A stretch of DNA of 64,000 nucleotides from Chitinophaga pinensis DSM 2588. GTDB lineage: Bacteria; Bacteroidota; Bacteroidia; Chitinophagales; Chitinophagaceae. Below, piece after piece: positions 27,201 to 36,570 of this stretch. How positions within the stretch are numbered: the stretch's first letter is position 1; the number at the start of each line of letters is the position of its first letter. A program made the translations under genes and the position numbers. The notes under the pieces are model-generated. The model was not told where the DNA came from. It saw only the letters and a list, made by a program, of their open reading frames with translations, and ran no database searches. The stretch lies in contig NC_013132.1 in the NCBI RefSeq assembly GCF_000024005.1, positions 7,868,001 to 7,932,000 of the forward strand, given 5' to 3'.

Positions 27201-29843
27201 TCAGCCGAGATCGTTCAGAATCTCCTCTAAATCAGCCTCTGTCTTCACATTTACCTCTCTCGCCTTACTACCCAGGTTCGGTCCGACAATGCCCGCTGCT
27301 TCCAGCTGGTCCATCAGGCGGCCTGCACGGTTATAACCCAGTTTCATACGGCGTTGCAGCAGTGAAGTAGACCCTTGCTGGTTCTGTACAATCACGCGGG
27401 CAGCTTCTTCGAAGAGCGGATCTCGGTCCTGCAGACTGATCTCTTTTCCTTCCATGTCCTTGTCATCCACATATTCCGGCAACAGATAGGCTTCCGGATA
27501 GGAACGCTGTTCACCGATATATTCTGCCACTCTTTCCACTTCCGGGGTATCGACGAAAGCACACTGGAGACGTACCAGTTCCCCGTTAAAGGACACCAGC
27601 ATGTCACCCTGACCAATTAGCTGTTCGGCGCCGCCGGTATCCAGGATGGTACGGGAGTCGATCTTGGACGATACCTTGAACGCGATACGGGCCGGGAAGT
27701 TGGCTTTGATGGTACCGGTGATGATATTTACGGAAGGACGCTGTGTTGCAATGATCAGGTGGATACCTACCGCACGGGCCAGCTGTGCCAGGCGGGCAAT
27801 CGGCATTTCCACCTCTTTACCTGCCGTCATAATCAGATCGGCGAACTCGTCCACCACCAGTACGACAAATGGAAGGTAGCGGTGGCCACGCTGCGGATTC
27901 AGTCTGCGCTGAACGAATTTATTATTGTATTCCTTGATGTTACGGGTACCCGCCTCTTTCAGGAGGTCGTAGCGGAGGTCCATCTCAATACAAAGGGCAT
28001 TCAGAGTATGGATCACCTTTTTGGTATCTGTAATAATGGCATCCTCTTCCCCCGGCAGTTTGGCCAGGAAGTGCTTTTCAATCAGCTTATAGAGGGAAAG
28101 CTCCACTTTCTTCGGATCGACCAGTACAAACTTCAGCTGGGAAGGATGCTTTTTATAGAGCAGGGAAACCAATAACGTATTGATACCCACGGATTTACCC
28201 TGACCGGTCGCACCTGCCATCAGCAAGTGCGGCATTTTTGCCAGATCCGCTATAAAGTTCTCGTTATCAATCTTTTTACCGATAGCAATCGGCAGGTCCA
28301 TGGTACTTTGCTGGAACTTCTCAGAAGCGATCAGGTTTCTCAGCGACACCATACTTTTCTTCACATTAGGCACCTCAATACCAATGGTACCTTTACCCGG
28401 AATTGGCGCGATGATACGGATACCCAGTGCTGACAAACTGAGGGCGATATCATCTTCCAGGTTTTTGATACGGGAGATACGCACCCCGGCGGCCGGTACG
28501 ATTTCGTACAGGGTCACGGTCGGACCTACAGTAGCGCTGATCTTCTGGATAGCGATATCGTAGTTCTTCAGGGTATTGATAATCTGGTCTTTGTTTCTGT
28601 CCAGTTCTCCGGCATCCTGTACGATCTTTTCGGTATTGTGGCTGTCCAGCAATTCCAGCGTAGGATATTTATAATCGCGCAGGTCGAGGGTTGGTTCATA
28701 AGGGTCCAGCTGTACTGCGGGTCTTTTGGGCGCCTCTTCTGCTTCGTCTTCATTTTCTTCTACAGAAGGTTTGATTTCCCAGGCGACATCTTCTGCATTT
28801 GGTTTCTTGTTACGGCGTGCGTTTGTTTGCTCGACGGTTTCTTCGATATATAACAATGGTCCCGGATCTTCTTCCTCTTCTTCCAGTTCTTCTTCCATCT
28901 CTTCTTCTTCCACTTCTTCCGGTACATGCGTATGTGCCGGCGGGATCAGGGTGATAGAAGCGCTGCCCCGTTCAATGAGCTGCATTTCCGGCAGTTCATC
29001 TTCTTCATCCGGCGGCGGGATAACTGCTACATTTGACTCCTTCAGTGTATTCGTACGTCTGTTTTCTTTTTCCTTCTCTTTCTCTTTTGCGTTGTTTTTA
29101 GCGGCAGTGGCATTGTTCGACATCGGCGTCACTGCTATCACCGCAGGTTCCGGTGTAGCCGCCGGTGCTACAGCAGGCTTGGGTTTTGATTTGAGCCGTT
29201 GTTCCAGCCATTTGAAATCGAGGTTGTATTTCCAGATCAGCCAGGACAATCCGGCTACCAACAACAACAAAGCCGCTCCTGCCCTTCCGAGGAAACCAAT
29301 CATCCAATGATTGACAGTATCCCCCATTGCGCCTCCCCATGGGAAGTCGGAAAAGGAGGACACAAAAGCGGCGGTTGTACTGATGAACAGCAAACCGAAA
29401 AGAATGTATTTGAGATTTCGCCACACACGGAATACCCTGCGGCCTACTACGAAGTTGACGCCGAGGATAAAGAACAGGTAGCAAAACAGGTAAGATGCGA
29501 TACCAAAACCTTTATAGAAGAACCAATGAGAGACGAAGGCCCCTAACCTCCCCAGGAGGTTTTCCACCCTTACGCTATCCATATCCATCAGCAGAATGCT
29601 GGCAGAATAACGAAATACCTTATCCTGGTCTTCTTCCCAGGTAAAGAGATAAGATGTAAATGCGATAAAACAGTAGAGCGATAACAACAAGCAGATCACC
29701 CCTAAAACTTTATGGGTTCTCTCGTCCTTGACTAATTCTTTTACTTTTACCTCTGCTTCTTTGTCCTGCTTTAGTACGTTGGGGTCACTGCTTCGAGGTT
29801 TCTTACTCTCCGGTTTTTCTGTTTTCAGTTTATTTTTAGACAT
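27201..29843 (-). CDS. ftsK: DNA translocase FtsK
   Basis: Septum-bound hexameric motor that pumps chromosome ends towards dif during division. It has 880 residues. The N-terminal part has four membrane helices (about 50-200), then a linker with strongly acidic runs (EEVEEEEMEEELEEEEED). The motor has LMAGATGQGKSVGINTLL (Walker A, about 540), VVLVVDEFADLIM (Walker B) and RLAQLARAVGIHLIIATQRP. The gamma winged helix follows with LQRRMKLGYNRAGRLMDQLEAAGIVGPN for KOPS recognition. It precedes lolA on the same strand. Confidence 0.96.
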   Translation of the reverse strand: MSKNKLKTEKPESKKPRSSDPNVLKQDKEAEVKVKELVKDERTHKVLGVICLLLSLYCFIAFTSYLFTWEEDQDKVFRYSASILLMDMDSVRVENLLGRLGAFVSHWFFYKGFGIASYLFCYLFFILGVNFVVGRRVFRVWRNLKYILFGLLFISTTAAFVSSFSDFPWGGAMGDTVNHWMIGFLGRAGAALLLLVAGLSWLIWKYNLDFKWLEQRLKSKPKPAVAPAATPEPAVIAVTPMSNNATAAKNNAKEKEKEKENRRTNTLKESNVAVIPPPDEEDELPEMQLIERGSASITLIPPAHTHVPEEVEEEEMEEELEEEEEDPGPLLYIEETVEQTNARRNKKPNAEDVAWEIKPSVEENEDEAEEAPKRPAVQLDPYEPTLDLRDYKYPTLELLDSHNTEKIVQDAGELDRNKDQIINTLKNYDIAIQKISATVGPTVTLYEIVPAAGVRISRIKNLEDDIALSLSALGIRIIAPIPGKGTIGIEVPNVKKSMVSLRNLIASEKFQQSTMDLPIAIGKKIDNENFIADLAKMPHLLMAGATGQGKSVGINTLLVSLLYKKHPSQLKFVLVDPKKVELSLYKLIEKHFLAKLPGEEDAIITDTKKVIHTLNALCIEMDLRYDLLKEAGTRNIKEYNNKFVQRRLNPQRGHRYLPFVVLVVDEFADLIMTAGKEVEMPIARLAQLARAVGIHLIIATQRPSVNIITGTIKANFPARIAFKVSSKIDSRTILDTGGAEQLIGQGDMLVSFNGELVRLQCAFVDTPEVERVAEYIGEQRSYPEAYLLPEYVDDKDMEGKEISLQDRDPLFEEAARVIVQNQQGSTSLLQRRMKLGYNRAGRLMDQLEAAGIVGPNLGSKAREVNVKTEADLEEILNDLG

Positions 29844-29854
29844 ACGTTATAGCC

Positions 29855-29873
29855 GTCCCAAAAGTACGGACGC
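29855..29873 (-). promoter_or_regulatory. ftsK promoter inside a small inverted repeat
   Basis: The minus-7 box TACTTTTG (29859-29866 on the minus strand) is framed by CGTCC / GGACG arms at 29855-29859 and 29869-29873. It lies 15 nt before the ATG. Confidence 0.45.
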
Positions 29874-29914
29874 TTAATCATATTTAAGAAATTAATTCTT
29901 GGTTAGCGATTATG

Positions 29915-30077
29915 AATTAAGAATTAAAAATTAAGAATTAAGAATTGGCGTCTTCAGGACTCCTCGGTGAGTTAAGAAGTCGCTATGCTCATATTATCAA
30001 TTAGAACAGTAATGCTTTTCTAACCACAGGACACAGTAAGCGGCAAATTCTTAATTATTAATTGTTAATTCCTAATT
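29915..30077. repeat. Paired heptad-repeat element between ftsK and a hydrolase gene
   Basis: Left arm 29915-29946 (AATT, AAGAATT, AAAAATT, AAGAATT, AAGAATT) and right arm 30046-30077 (inverted), each exactly 32 nt. Spacer is 99 nt. Its interior keeps little of the core seen elsewhere, apart from a short GCGGCAAATTC next to the right arm. Confidence 0.88.
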
Positions 30078-30080
30078 ACT

Positions 30081-30101
30081 AAAAGGGCGCGCAAGCGCCT
30101 T
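30081..30101 (-). terminator. Terminator of the hydrolase gene
   Basis: GGCGC (30086-30090) / GCGCC (30095-30099) with a GCAA loop; on the minus strand CTTTT follows. It sits directly after the stop codon. Confidence 0.65.
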
Positions 30102-31499
30102 CTAGTACAACAACTGTACCCATCTTGTGATAAACTCCAATACGGCAGGGTTTATTGTCTCGTCAATGGTGGCATATTCTTCGGCGCTACAGGTGTTACA
30201 ACGCTGAAAAAGGTGGTTCAGACCAGCGAATGTGCGTATAGTAACGAATTGATTACCACCTTTTATCAGACCGCTTTCGATGCCTTTCAGGTTGGAAGTG
30301 GCTTCATTGAAGATGTCTTCTGAACCGTTAATGGCCAGGACAGGAGATTTTATTTTTGAGAGATAAGCAGCAGGATCGTATTGTAACAGGGACAAAGCTT
30401 CCGCTTTTGTGTCTACCGCGTAGGTAGTTTCTATAAAGTGTTGTCTGCCAACTGTATTGGTGCTGTCGCCAAAATGGTTATAGATAGCTGTCAGTTCGGC
30501 GGATGCTTTACGCTGTCTTTCGGCAGGGTGATTGGTCAGTGCCAGCACATTCAGGTAGCGCTGATAGCTGCTGACATATCCTTCCACATAAGCTTCTTTT
30601 TCACCGTATGCCAGGGCCGTCTGTACAAGACGGCGATTGTATGCCTCGCGACCATCCAGACCCGGAGAGGCCATGTTGATGACGAATGCGATATTGGAAT
30701 CTGCGGCAGCCACGATCTGTGCGACTGCGCCTCCTTCGGCGTAACCGAGTAATCCGATAGCGGCAGTATCCGCGAGTTTATTTTTGCGCAACCAGGAAAC
30801 GGCGGCTTTTACATCTTCTGCAAAATTGAAGATACCGGAAGAGTCATAATTGCCGGTGCTCTCTCCTATTCCACGATCATCGAGACGCAGGGTAGCGATG
30901 CCGTGTTTTACCAGGTAATCGGTCAGTACCGCGAAAGGACGGTGATCCAGTATTTCGTTGTCACGGTTTTGTTGTCCGGCGCCGGAGATCAGTACGATCA
31001 CCGGAAAGGGTGCGTTTACGCCGGGATGACTAAAGCTGCCGCTGAGCAGGACTTTGTCTACCGGATCAACAAATTTAACCTCTTCAACATCATACACCGT
31101 ATTGGGAGAAGGGTCCTGGAAACGGGTCACGGTCAGGTCTTTCACATCATCGCGGGAGAAGTTGAGGGTCGTTTTATTACCCACCTGCTCGAAGGCGCCT
31201 TCGAAGCGGCTTCTGATAGAGTTCCAGTTACCGCTGTATTTAAGACTGATCTTGTTGATGGCAAAATTCAGGTATCCGTTTTTGTACCAGATAGTGTCCA
31301 GTGCAATATCATCCTTTGCGATGTCAGGGCTTTTCAGGACGCCTTTGAGCTGATAACCGACACCACGTGAGAGCTGTAGCTGCAAACGTTGTTTCTGACC
31401 CTGTGGAGTGGTGAAAACGCCGTACCAGTTGCCGTTCATGTCCTGTGCAGTCACTGTTCCTGTAATAAAAAGGCAAATGATAATCAGATATCTGAGCAT
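30102..31499 (-). CDS. Secreted alpha/beta hydrolase-fold protein with the nucleophile Ser replaced by Ala
   Basis: A 465-residue exported protein (MLRYLIIICLFITGTVTAQD). An N-terminal beta domain (about 20-145) is followed by an alpha/beta hydrolase: oxyanion region LISGAGQQNRD, LRLDDRGIGES, then the elbow LLGYAEGG. The usual elbow is GHSEGG; here residue 254 is Ala (GCC at 30738-30740), while the acid Asp395 (NGSED) and His429 (LNHLF) remain. TCC (Ser) to GCC is one base. Either the enzyme has lost esterase activity or it has another role. It is not an operon member. Confidence 0.85.
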   Translation of the reverse strand: MLRYLIIICLFITGTVTAQDMNGNWYGVFTTPQGQKQRLQLQLSRGVGYQLKGVLKSPDIAKDDIALDTIWYKNGYLNFAINKISLKYSGNWNSIRSRFEGAFEQVGNKTTLNFSRDDVKDLTVTRFQDPSPNTVYDVEEVKFVDPVDKVLLSGSFSHPGVNAPFPVIVLISGAGQQNRDNEILDHRPFAVLTDYLVKHGIATLRLDDRGIGESTGNYDSSGIFNFAEDVKAAVSWLRKNKLADTAAIGLLGYAEGGAVAQIVAAADSNIAFVINMASPGLDGREAYNRRLVQTALAYGEKEAYVEGYVSSYQRYLNVLALTNHPAERQRKASAELTAIYNHFGDSTNTVGRQHFIETTYAVDTKAEALSLLQYDPAAYLSKIKSPVLAINGSEDIFNEATSNLKGIESGLIKGGNQFVTIRTFAGLNHLFQRCNTCSAEEYATIDETINPAVLEFITRWVQLLY

Positions 31500-31578
31500 G
31501 GTTTGAGCTTTGTGTTTTTGGTGATCCGGTATGCAGCAATTATCGTGCTGTCAAGTGTTGAGCGGATGTTAAAATTAC

Positions 31579-31607
31579 AGGGGCTAAACCTTTGCGGTCA
31601 GCCCCTG
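31579..31607 (-). terminator. Terminator of the DUF423 gene
   Basis: CAGGGGCT (31579-31586) / AGCCCCTG (31600-31607); TAATTTTAA follows on the minus strand. Confidence 0.7.
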
Positions 31608-31654
31608 GATAGTGTCGTTTATTGTAGCAATGTGTGGTATTTGTATCAACGAAC

Positions 31655-32050
31655 TTACTTCTTCAGTAAGGCCAGGATGAGACAAACCCAGCCGGCGATA
31701 AAGAAGAGTCCACCGATAGGCGTCACAATACCGATCTTGCTGAGACCTACGGTTTCCGTAGCTTTCAGCATGGTCAGGATGTAGAGCGAGCCGGAGAACA
31801 GTATTACGCCGATAAAGAAGCAGCGGCCGGCCCATTCGAGCAAACCACCAGCGGCAGGCGACAGGTGAGCAAAGAGGATACCTACTGCCAGGAGGGCGAA
31901 GGTATGATAGAACTGATAAGTAACGCCTGTCTGAAATGTGCCGACTGTTTCCGGTGGTACAAGCTCTTTCAGCTTATGTGCGCCGAAAGCGCCCAATGTT
32001 ACGGCCAGCGCACCTAATACCGATGCGATGATGAGAAATCCCTTATGCAT
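31655..32050 (-). CDS. DUF423 family membrane protein
   Basis: A small inner-membrane protein of 131 residues with four helices. The N-terminal GALAVTLGAFGAHKLKELV, then TGVTYQFYHTFALLAVGIL and the closing TPIGGLFFIAGWVCLILALL are diagnostic of DUF423 (YgdD/YwdK). Function unknown in the family. It is a single gene with its own terminator. Confidence 0.92.
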   Translation of the reverse strand: MHKGFLIIASVLGALAVTLGAFGAHKLKELVPPETVGTFQTGVTYQFYHTFALLAVGILFAHLSPAAGGLLEWAGRCFFIGVILFSGSLYILTMLKATETVGLSKIGIVTPIGGLFFIAGWVCLILALLKK

Positions 32051-32413
32051 TGATAGATTGATGTTTGTTATGTGATAATAGTATTGCCTGGTGTTGTGCT
32101 GCTTTTAAAGCCTTGTTTTCATTGCTGAAAACTGTGCGATATTAGTGCTTTCCAGGCAGGGGGACTATGACATTAGTCAGGATATCCGGTAAGGCTCACT
32201 GTGATGGGACTACTGGAAATTACGGTTGTGGTATTTTGAAACTGTATGGTATCCTGTCAAGCCGGTCCCGGCTATACTGTTATGTAATTGCACCCGTTTA
32301 TCCGCAGTGATCTGCTACCTTTTCCGTACTTACAAACGTAGCTTCAGGAGTGCTACGGATGCGCATAGCAAAGGCTTTGCAGGAAACTGACCAGACCTGG
32401 GTACTGCTTTCAC
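32051..32413. other. Gene-free stretch between aroK and DUF423
   Basis: 363 nt. No open frame of note. A small GTAGC/GCTAC stem occurs near 32339-32357. I see no clear promoter box, RNA gene or repeat. Confidence 0.6.
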
Positions 32414-32926
32414 TTATGCTTTGATATCAGCCAGTCTTTGTGTGAAAGAGTCGAGGTTGATCGTTTCAGATTCCGCGATGGTGATCTGTGCCTGTTCGTA
32501 GAACGGAATACGTTCTGCGAGTTTCTTTTCAACGAAACCAAGCAGTTCATCATCATCGAGATCCTGGATCAGGGGACGTTTAGACTTTTTACGTTTGAGG
32601 CGGTCCACGATCAGGGATAATTTGGGATTGAGCCAGATGGTAGCGCCGTTCTCGTTCATGATGTCCATGTTATCCTGGAAGCAGGGAGCACCGCCGCCAC
32701 AGGATATTACAAAGCTTTCATTGCGGGATAGTTCTTTCAGCCAGTAGTTTTCCTGCTGACGAAAATAATCTTCTCCTTTAGTCGCAAAGATATCGCTGAT
32801 GGACATTGCTTCTGATTCGACGATTACATCATCCAGATCATAGAAGGGCAGTGACAGGTGTTCTGCCAGCTGTTTTCCCCAGTAAGTTTTGCCGGCGCCC
32901 ATAAAGCCGAGTAAGAAAATTTTCAA
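32414..32926 (-). CDS. aroK: Shikimate kinase
   Basis: Phosphorylates shikimate in the chorismate pathway. It has 170 residues, with P-loop GFMGAGKT (7-14), substrate Asp in YDLDDVI (about 32), GGG shikimate loop in VISCGGGAPC, and lid Arg in KKSKRPL. The initiator is TTG (32924-32926), since no ATG or GTG is available in frame between the upstream stop and the P-loop. It follows the phosphopantetheinyl transferase gene by 18 nt and is probably cotranscribed. Confidence 0.94.
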   Translation of the reverse strand: MKIFLLGFMGAGKTYWGKQLAEHLSLPFYDLDDVIVESEAMSISDIFATKGEDYFRQQENYWLKELSRNESFVISCGGGAPCFQDNMDIMNENGATIWLNPKLSLIVDRLKRKKSKRPLIQDLDDDELLGFVEKKLAERIPFYEQAQITIAESETINLDSFTQRLADIKA

Positions 32927-32944
32927 AATACCAGTTTTTAAACA

Positions 32945-33613
32945 TTAATGTCCTGAAGCTGCGTTCTCTGCTATGGTGGGAACTGTGAGATCTTCGACGT
33001 CGTTTGTCCAGGTCAGACACAGTTCATTTTCCATGAGATATTGCAAATATAACCGTGCATTTTTATCCGCTTTGTTAAAATTGCACGTAAGGAAGCCTCT
33101 AGGCTGAAAAATAAAGGGTGCAAGTTGCATATTTTCTCTAAAATCAACCCCTCCAAGTCCATACCACTTATAAACAGCCTCTTTCGCGCTCCAGCAGATC
33201 GTCTTATGGGGCAGGGCGTTCACGGGATCAATAAAAGCACGCTCTTCCGGCGATAAAAACTTGTGGGAGACTGCTTCTATTTTAGGTTTTACATCTTCAA
33301 TATCAATACCTACAGCGCCGTTACTGCTGACGATGGCAGCGATATTATCCCCGCAATGGGAGATGGAAAAATGCAGACTGTTGCTTTCCAGGTAAGGCTT
33401 CCGGCTCTGCATGATCTGTATGCTGGAGAGCGGAAAACCCGGGAATAATTCCTGGAGCAGGTAGCGCCCTGCAAAATGCTGCAATCGCTTATGCGGATGG
33501 TGTATCGCAGGAGAGATATTCACCTTCTCCCGGAAAAAAGCCTCTTCCTCTTCTATTCTCCACACCCCCAACCGGCAGCCGGGGTTTATTTGTATGGTAC
33601 GTATTAATGGCAT
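32945..33613 (-). CDS. 4'-phosphopantetheinyl transferase superfamily protein
   Basis: Moves phosphopantetheine from CoA to carrier proteins. It has 222 residues of the Sfp/AcpT type: FSISHCGDNIAAIVS, VGIDIEDVKP (magnesium Asp104, Glu106) and WSAKEAVYKWYG (141-152, Glu145). No synthase cluster lies nearby, so the target may be the fatty-acid carrier protein or a distant system. It is divergent from dcd across an 87-nt gap and precedes aroK. Confidence 0.9.
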   Translation of the reverse strand: MPLIRTIQINPGCRLGVWRIEEEEAFFREKVNISPAIHHPHKRLQHFAGRYLLQELFPGFPLSSIQIMQSRKPYLESNSLHFSISHCGDNIAAIVSSNGAVGIDIEDVKPKIEAVSHKFLSPEERAFIDPVNALPHKTICWSAKEAVYKWYGLGGVDFRENMQLAPFIFQPRGFLTCNFNKADKNARLYLQYLMENELCLTWTNDVEDLTVPTIAENAASGH

Positions 33614-33700
33614 ATCTTGCCAAATTAATGCAAAAAGCTGAATGCAGAATGCATTAAACTAACTACTCATTAAGACAACAAAACCAATTACACCCGATCT

Positions 33701-34237
33701 ATGATCCTGTCAGACAAAAGGATATTGGAGGAAATTGAAAAAGGCACCATCGTTATTTCGCCTTATGACCGGAAATATCTCGGCACCAACTCTTACGACG
33801 TACATCTGGGCAAATACCTGGCAACTTACAAAGACAGAATACTGGACGCCCGTGCACACAACGAGATCGAGCATTTTGAAATACCGGAAGAAGGGTATGT
33901 GCTGCAACCAGGTACGCTTTATCTTGGTGTAACCCTCGAATACACTGAAACCCACGCCCATGTGCCATTCCTGGAAGGTAAATCCAGCACCGGCCGCCTG
34001 GGTATCGACATTCACGCAACTGCCGGTAAAGGCGATGTAGGCTTCTGTAATACCTGGACACTGGAAATCTCCTGTGCACAGCCTGTACGTGTGTATGCAG
34101 GTATGCCGATCGGACAGCTGATCTATTTTGTAGTAGAAGGCGATGTGGAAACTTTCTACAACCAAAAAGGGAACGCCAAATATAATGGCCGCACGATCAA
34201 GCCGGTAGAAAGCATGATGTGGAAAAATCAGTTCTAA
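33701..34237 (+). CDS. dcd: dCTP deaminase
   Basis: Deaminates dCTP to dUTP for thymidylate synthesis. It has 178 residues starting MILSDKRILEEIEKG. The trimeric dUTPase-like fold is marked by LGTNSYDVHLG, FLEGKSSTGRLGIDIHATAG (phosphate-binding EGKSSTGR 92-99) and NTWTLEIS with catalytic Glu122. The window does not show whether it also splits dUTP. Single gene with a strong terminator. Confidence 0.94.
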   Translation: MILSDKRILEEIEKGTIVISPYDRKYLGTNSYDVHLGKYLATYKDRILDARAHNEIEHFEIPEEGYVLQPGTLYLGVTLEYTETHAHVPFLEGKSSTGRLGIDIHATAGKGDVGFCNTWTLEISCAQPVRVYAGMPIGQLIYFVVEGDVETFYNQKGNAKYNGRTIKPVESMMWKNQF

Positions 34238-34271
34238 GATAATACTGTTAATATAGTATCAGAAAATAATG

Positions 34272-34313
34272 GTTAAAGGCCTTACGGAGTACCCGTGAGG
34301 CCTTTAACTTTTT
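34272..34313 (+). terminator. dcd terminator
   Basis: GTTAAAGGCCTTACGG (34272-34287) pairs with CCGTGAGGCCTTTAAC (34293-34308) with one mismatch, then TTTTT. Confidence 0.92.
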
Positions 34314-34479
34314 ACCTTATTAATTGACTGATAATCTTTTATATAATTTTCCGGTATTCCCGGAAAGGTCTTCATACTTTATACACGACGCATACAGGGA
34401 GTATATACGACGCATACATGCTTTAGCTATGCCGGAGCTCCCCTTCCCTGCTAATACTTTTTTATCTCCTGAAAAATGT

Positions 34480-34513
34480 AAAAGGGCCGTACGCTACTGC
34501 GAACGGCCCTTTT
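34480..34513 (-). terminator. Terminator of the dehydrogenase-cytochrome operon
   Basis: AAAAGGGCCGT (34480-34490) / ACGGCCCTTTT (34503-34513). T-runs on both strands. Confidence 0.85.
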
Positions 34514-34560
34514 AAAGGTTAAATTACCCGGCGCTTGCAACCGGCGTATAGTCCCCCCGA

Positions 34561-36552
34561 TTATTTCAATGAATTGATCCAGGCAGCGATTTTCAAACCA
34601 TCGGCACGAGGTACCTGTGGCATTGGCGGCATTTCTGTCGCGTAATCAGGCCAGTTCTGCGGCTTAGGATTAGCGAGCAGTTTCAGGATCTGTTCGTTAG
34701 AATATTTACGTTTTGCTACATCCACGAAAGCCGGACCTACCTGACGTTTGCTTGCATTGTGACAAGCTACGCAGGTATATTTTGCCAGCAGTGGTTTCAC
34801 CTCGTCGTAAGTAGGTACTTTGGCAACAGCAGGAGCGGCAGCAGCAGCTGTTTTTGCAGCAGCAGTGGTTCCTTTAGCAGCGTCTTTAGCAGCTGTTTTC
34901 GCTTTTTCAGCGGCAGCAGCAGCCTGTACTTTCGCAGAGTTGAAAGTACTTGCCTGGCTTAAAGGCAGTTTTTCGCCGTCAGGGAAGTTGTGGATAGTAT
35001 AGTAACCGGTTGGGTGTACCAGTGAATAAGAATTGTCTTTTTCACGCACGCCCTCCAGGGTGATATTATGCACATAATCCTTACGCAGACTGTCTACGAT
35101 GATTCTTGCTTTCAATCCGTCTTCAGATACTTTCACACCTTTTACCGGACATTTTGCAATATTCACCATAGGGCTACCGTATACAGAGTGGTATTTATAA
35201 GTAAAGCTTTCTACAGAGTAAGAAGCCAGGTCTTCCGCTGATTTCTTATTTACCGGTAAAGTAAACTCGATTTCAAAACCGTCCGGCATTGCCTTGATCG
35301 TTTTCATTTCGAAAGGCATTTTCTCGTTCCATACCAGGCGTTGCAGACCTTCGTTTGCTTCACCGGCAGAACCCCAACCACGGTTGGTTTCACCTACGAA
35401 TAAGGTTGAACCGTCTTTAGACCATGCCATACGCAGTACACCTGACTGGAAACCGTTACGCAGATCGAAAGACACACCCTGGTATTCACCCTTTACTTTC
35501 TCCATTACGACACGCATGATCTTACTCTGACCCTGATCACCTACCAGCAACTGGCCGGCGAAAGGACCGAAAGAACCTTCAGGGATCTGTACGATCTCAG
35601 AGTTAGAGATACCCTGGATACCGTGTGGCAGTACAACTGCCGGCAGGCGAAGTTCAGGGATATTCTTCTTTACATCCATCAGTGTTACGAATGGAGCAGT
35701 GGTGCTGTTCTCAGGTTTGGTATAATTACCGTTTGCATCTTTCGGACGACCTTCATCCACAAAAGAATAGAACTTTTCTGTAGTCAGCTTCACCGGAGAG
35801 TTAGGCTGATTTGTCCAGCGTAAACCTGCAGGATGACCGATGAAATCACCTTGTTTTACCTGCCATACACCACCGGAACCGAACCAGTCACCCTGGTTAT
35901 CGGTATAGAACAATTCACCGTTGATCATACCCAGACCACAAGGAGAACGGAAACCTGTAGCATAAGGTTCCATATGACCATCAGGGAAGATGTGCATCAT
36001 CCAGCCTCTCCATGGAACACGGCTTTCACCTCTCCACCATTCCTGGTTACCGAAAGCTACGTTGCCGGATACGAAGAAGGAGCCATCAGGCGCCAGTTTC
36101 GGACCGAAGCTATACTCATGGTAGTGACCAGACAGCGGCCATGCAAATACAGTTTCGTATACATCTGCCTTGCCGTCCATGTTGGTATCTTCCAGTTTGG
36201 TCAGTTCACCACGCTGTGCGCAGTAGAAAGCACCATCTTTCCATACCAGACCGAGGATCTCGTGCAAACCGCTGGCAAACTTACGGAAGTAAGGTTTGCG
36301 GCTGGTCGGGTTTTCCACGATATATACCTCACCACGACGGGTAGATACACCTAAGTTACCGTTAGGTAATACGGTCAGACCGCCTACTTCCAGCAAAGTA
36401 CCTTCAGGAGAAGATACCTTCAGGATCTTATAAAAGTCTTCTTCTTTAGGCGTTTCCTGGGCACGTACCCCGGAAGTAACACCCGTCGCCGCAGCTATCA
36501 GCAGCGAGTACAGGGTGGTCTTTTTTATGATTGCCTTATAAATGTTTTTCAT
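34561..36552 (-). CDS. Secreted PVC-type dehydrogenase beta-propeller fused to cytochrome c
   Basis: A 663-residue exported protein. After the signal (cut near VRAQ) comes a propeller of the soluble glucose dehydrogenase-like type (LLEVGGLTVLPNGNLGVSTRRGEVY, PDGHMEPYATGFRSPCGLGM, LVGDQGQSKIMRV). An Ala/Lys linker (about 545-590) leads to a class I cytochrome domain with haem site CVACH (594-598) and axial Met in EMPPMP (641-646). It probably oxidises a sugar or alcohol and passes electrons to its own haem. It lies 18 nt after a DUF1080 gene, suggesting joint work on a glycoside. Confidence 0.85.
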   Translation of the reverse strand: MKNIYKAIIKKTTLYSLLIAAATGVTSGVRAQETPKEEDFYKILKVSSPEGTLLEVGGLTVLPNGNLGVSTRRGEVYIVENPTSRKPYFRKFASGLHEILGLVWKDGAFYCAQRGELTKLEDTNMDGKADVYETVFAWPLSGHYHEYSFGPKLAPDGSFFVSGNVAFGNQEWWRGESRVPWRGWMMHIFPDGHMEPYATGFRSPCGLGMINGELFYTDNQGDWFGSGGVWQVKQGDFIGHPAGLRWTNQPNSPVKLTTEKFYSFVDEGRPKDANGNYTKPENSTTAPFVTLMDVKKNIPELRLPAVVLPHGIQGISNSEIVQIPEGSFGPFAGQLLVGDQGQSKIMRVVMEKVKGEYQGVSFDLRNGFQSGVLRMAWSKDGSTLFVGETNRGWGSAGEANEGLQRLVWNEKMPFEMKTIKAMPDGFEIEFTLPVNKKSAEDLASYSVESFTYKYHSVYGSPMVNIAKCPVKGVKVSEDGLKARIIVDSLRKDYVHNITLEGVREKDNSYSLVHPTGYYTIHNFPDGEKLPLSQASTFNSAKVQAAAAAEKAKTAAKDAAKGTTAAAKTAAAAAPAVAKVPTYDEVKPLLAKYTCVACHNASKRQVGPAFVDVAKRKYSNEQILKLLANPKPQNWPDYATEMPPMPQVPRADGLKIAAWINSLK

Positions 36553-36570
36553 TGTAATAGTCGAAAGGAA

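Noticed and set aside
28726..29310. Serine-rich open frame opposite ftsK
   Set aside because: Complement of the acidic GAA/GAG-rich linker of FtsK; a composition artefact.
34324..34515. 63-codon open frame between dcd and the cytochrome operon
   Set aside because: Its end lies in a terminator stem and no motif is present.
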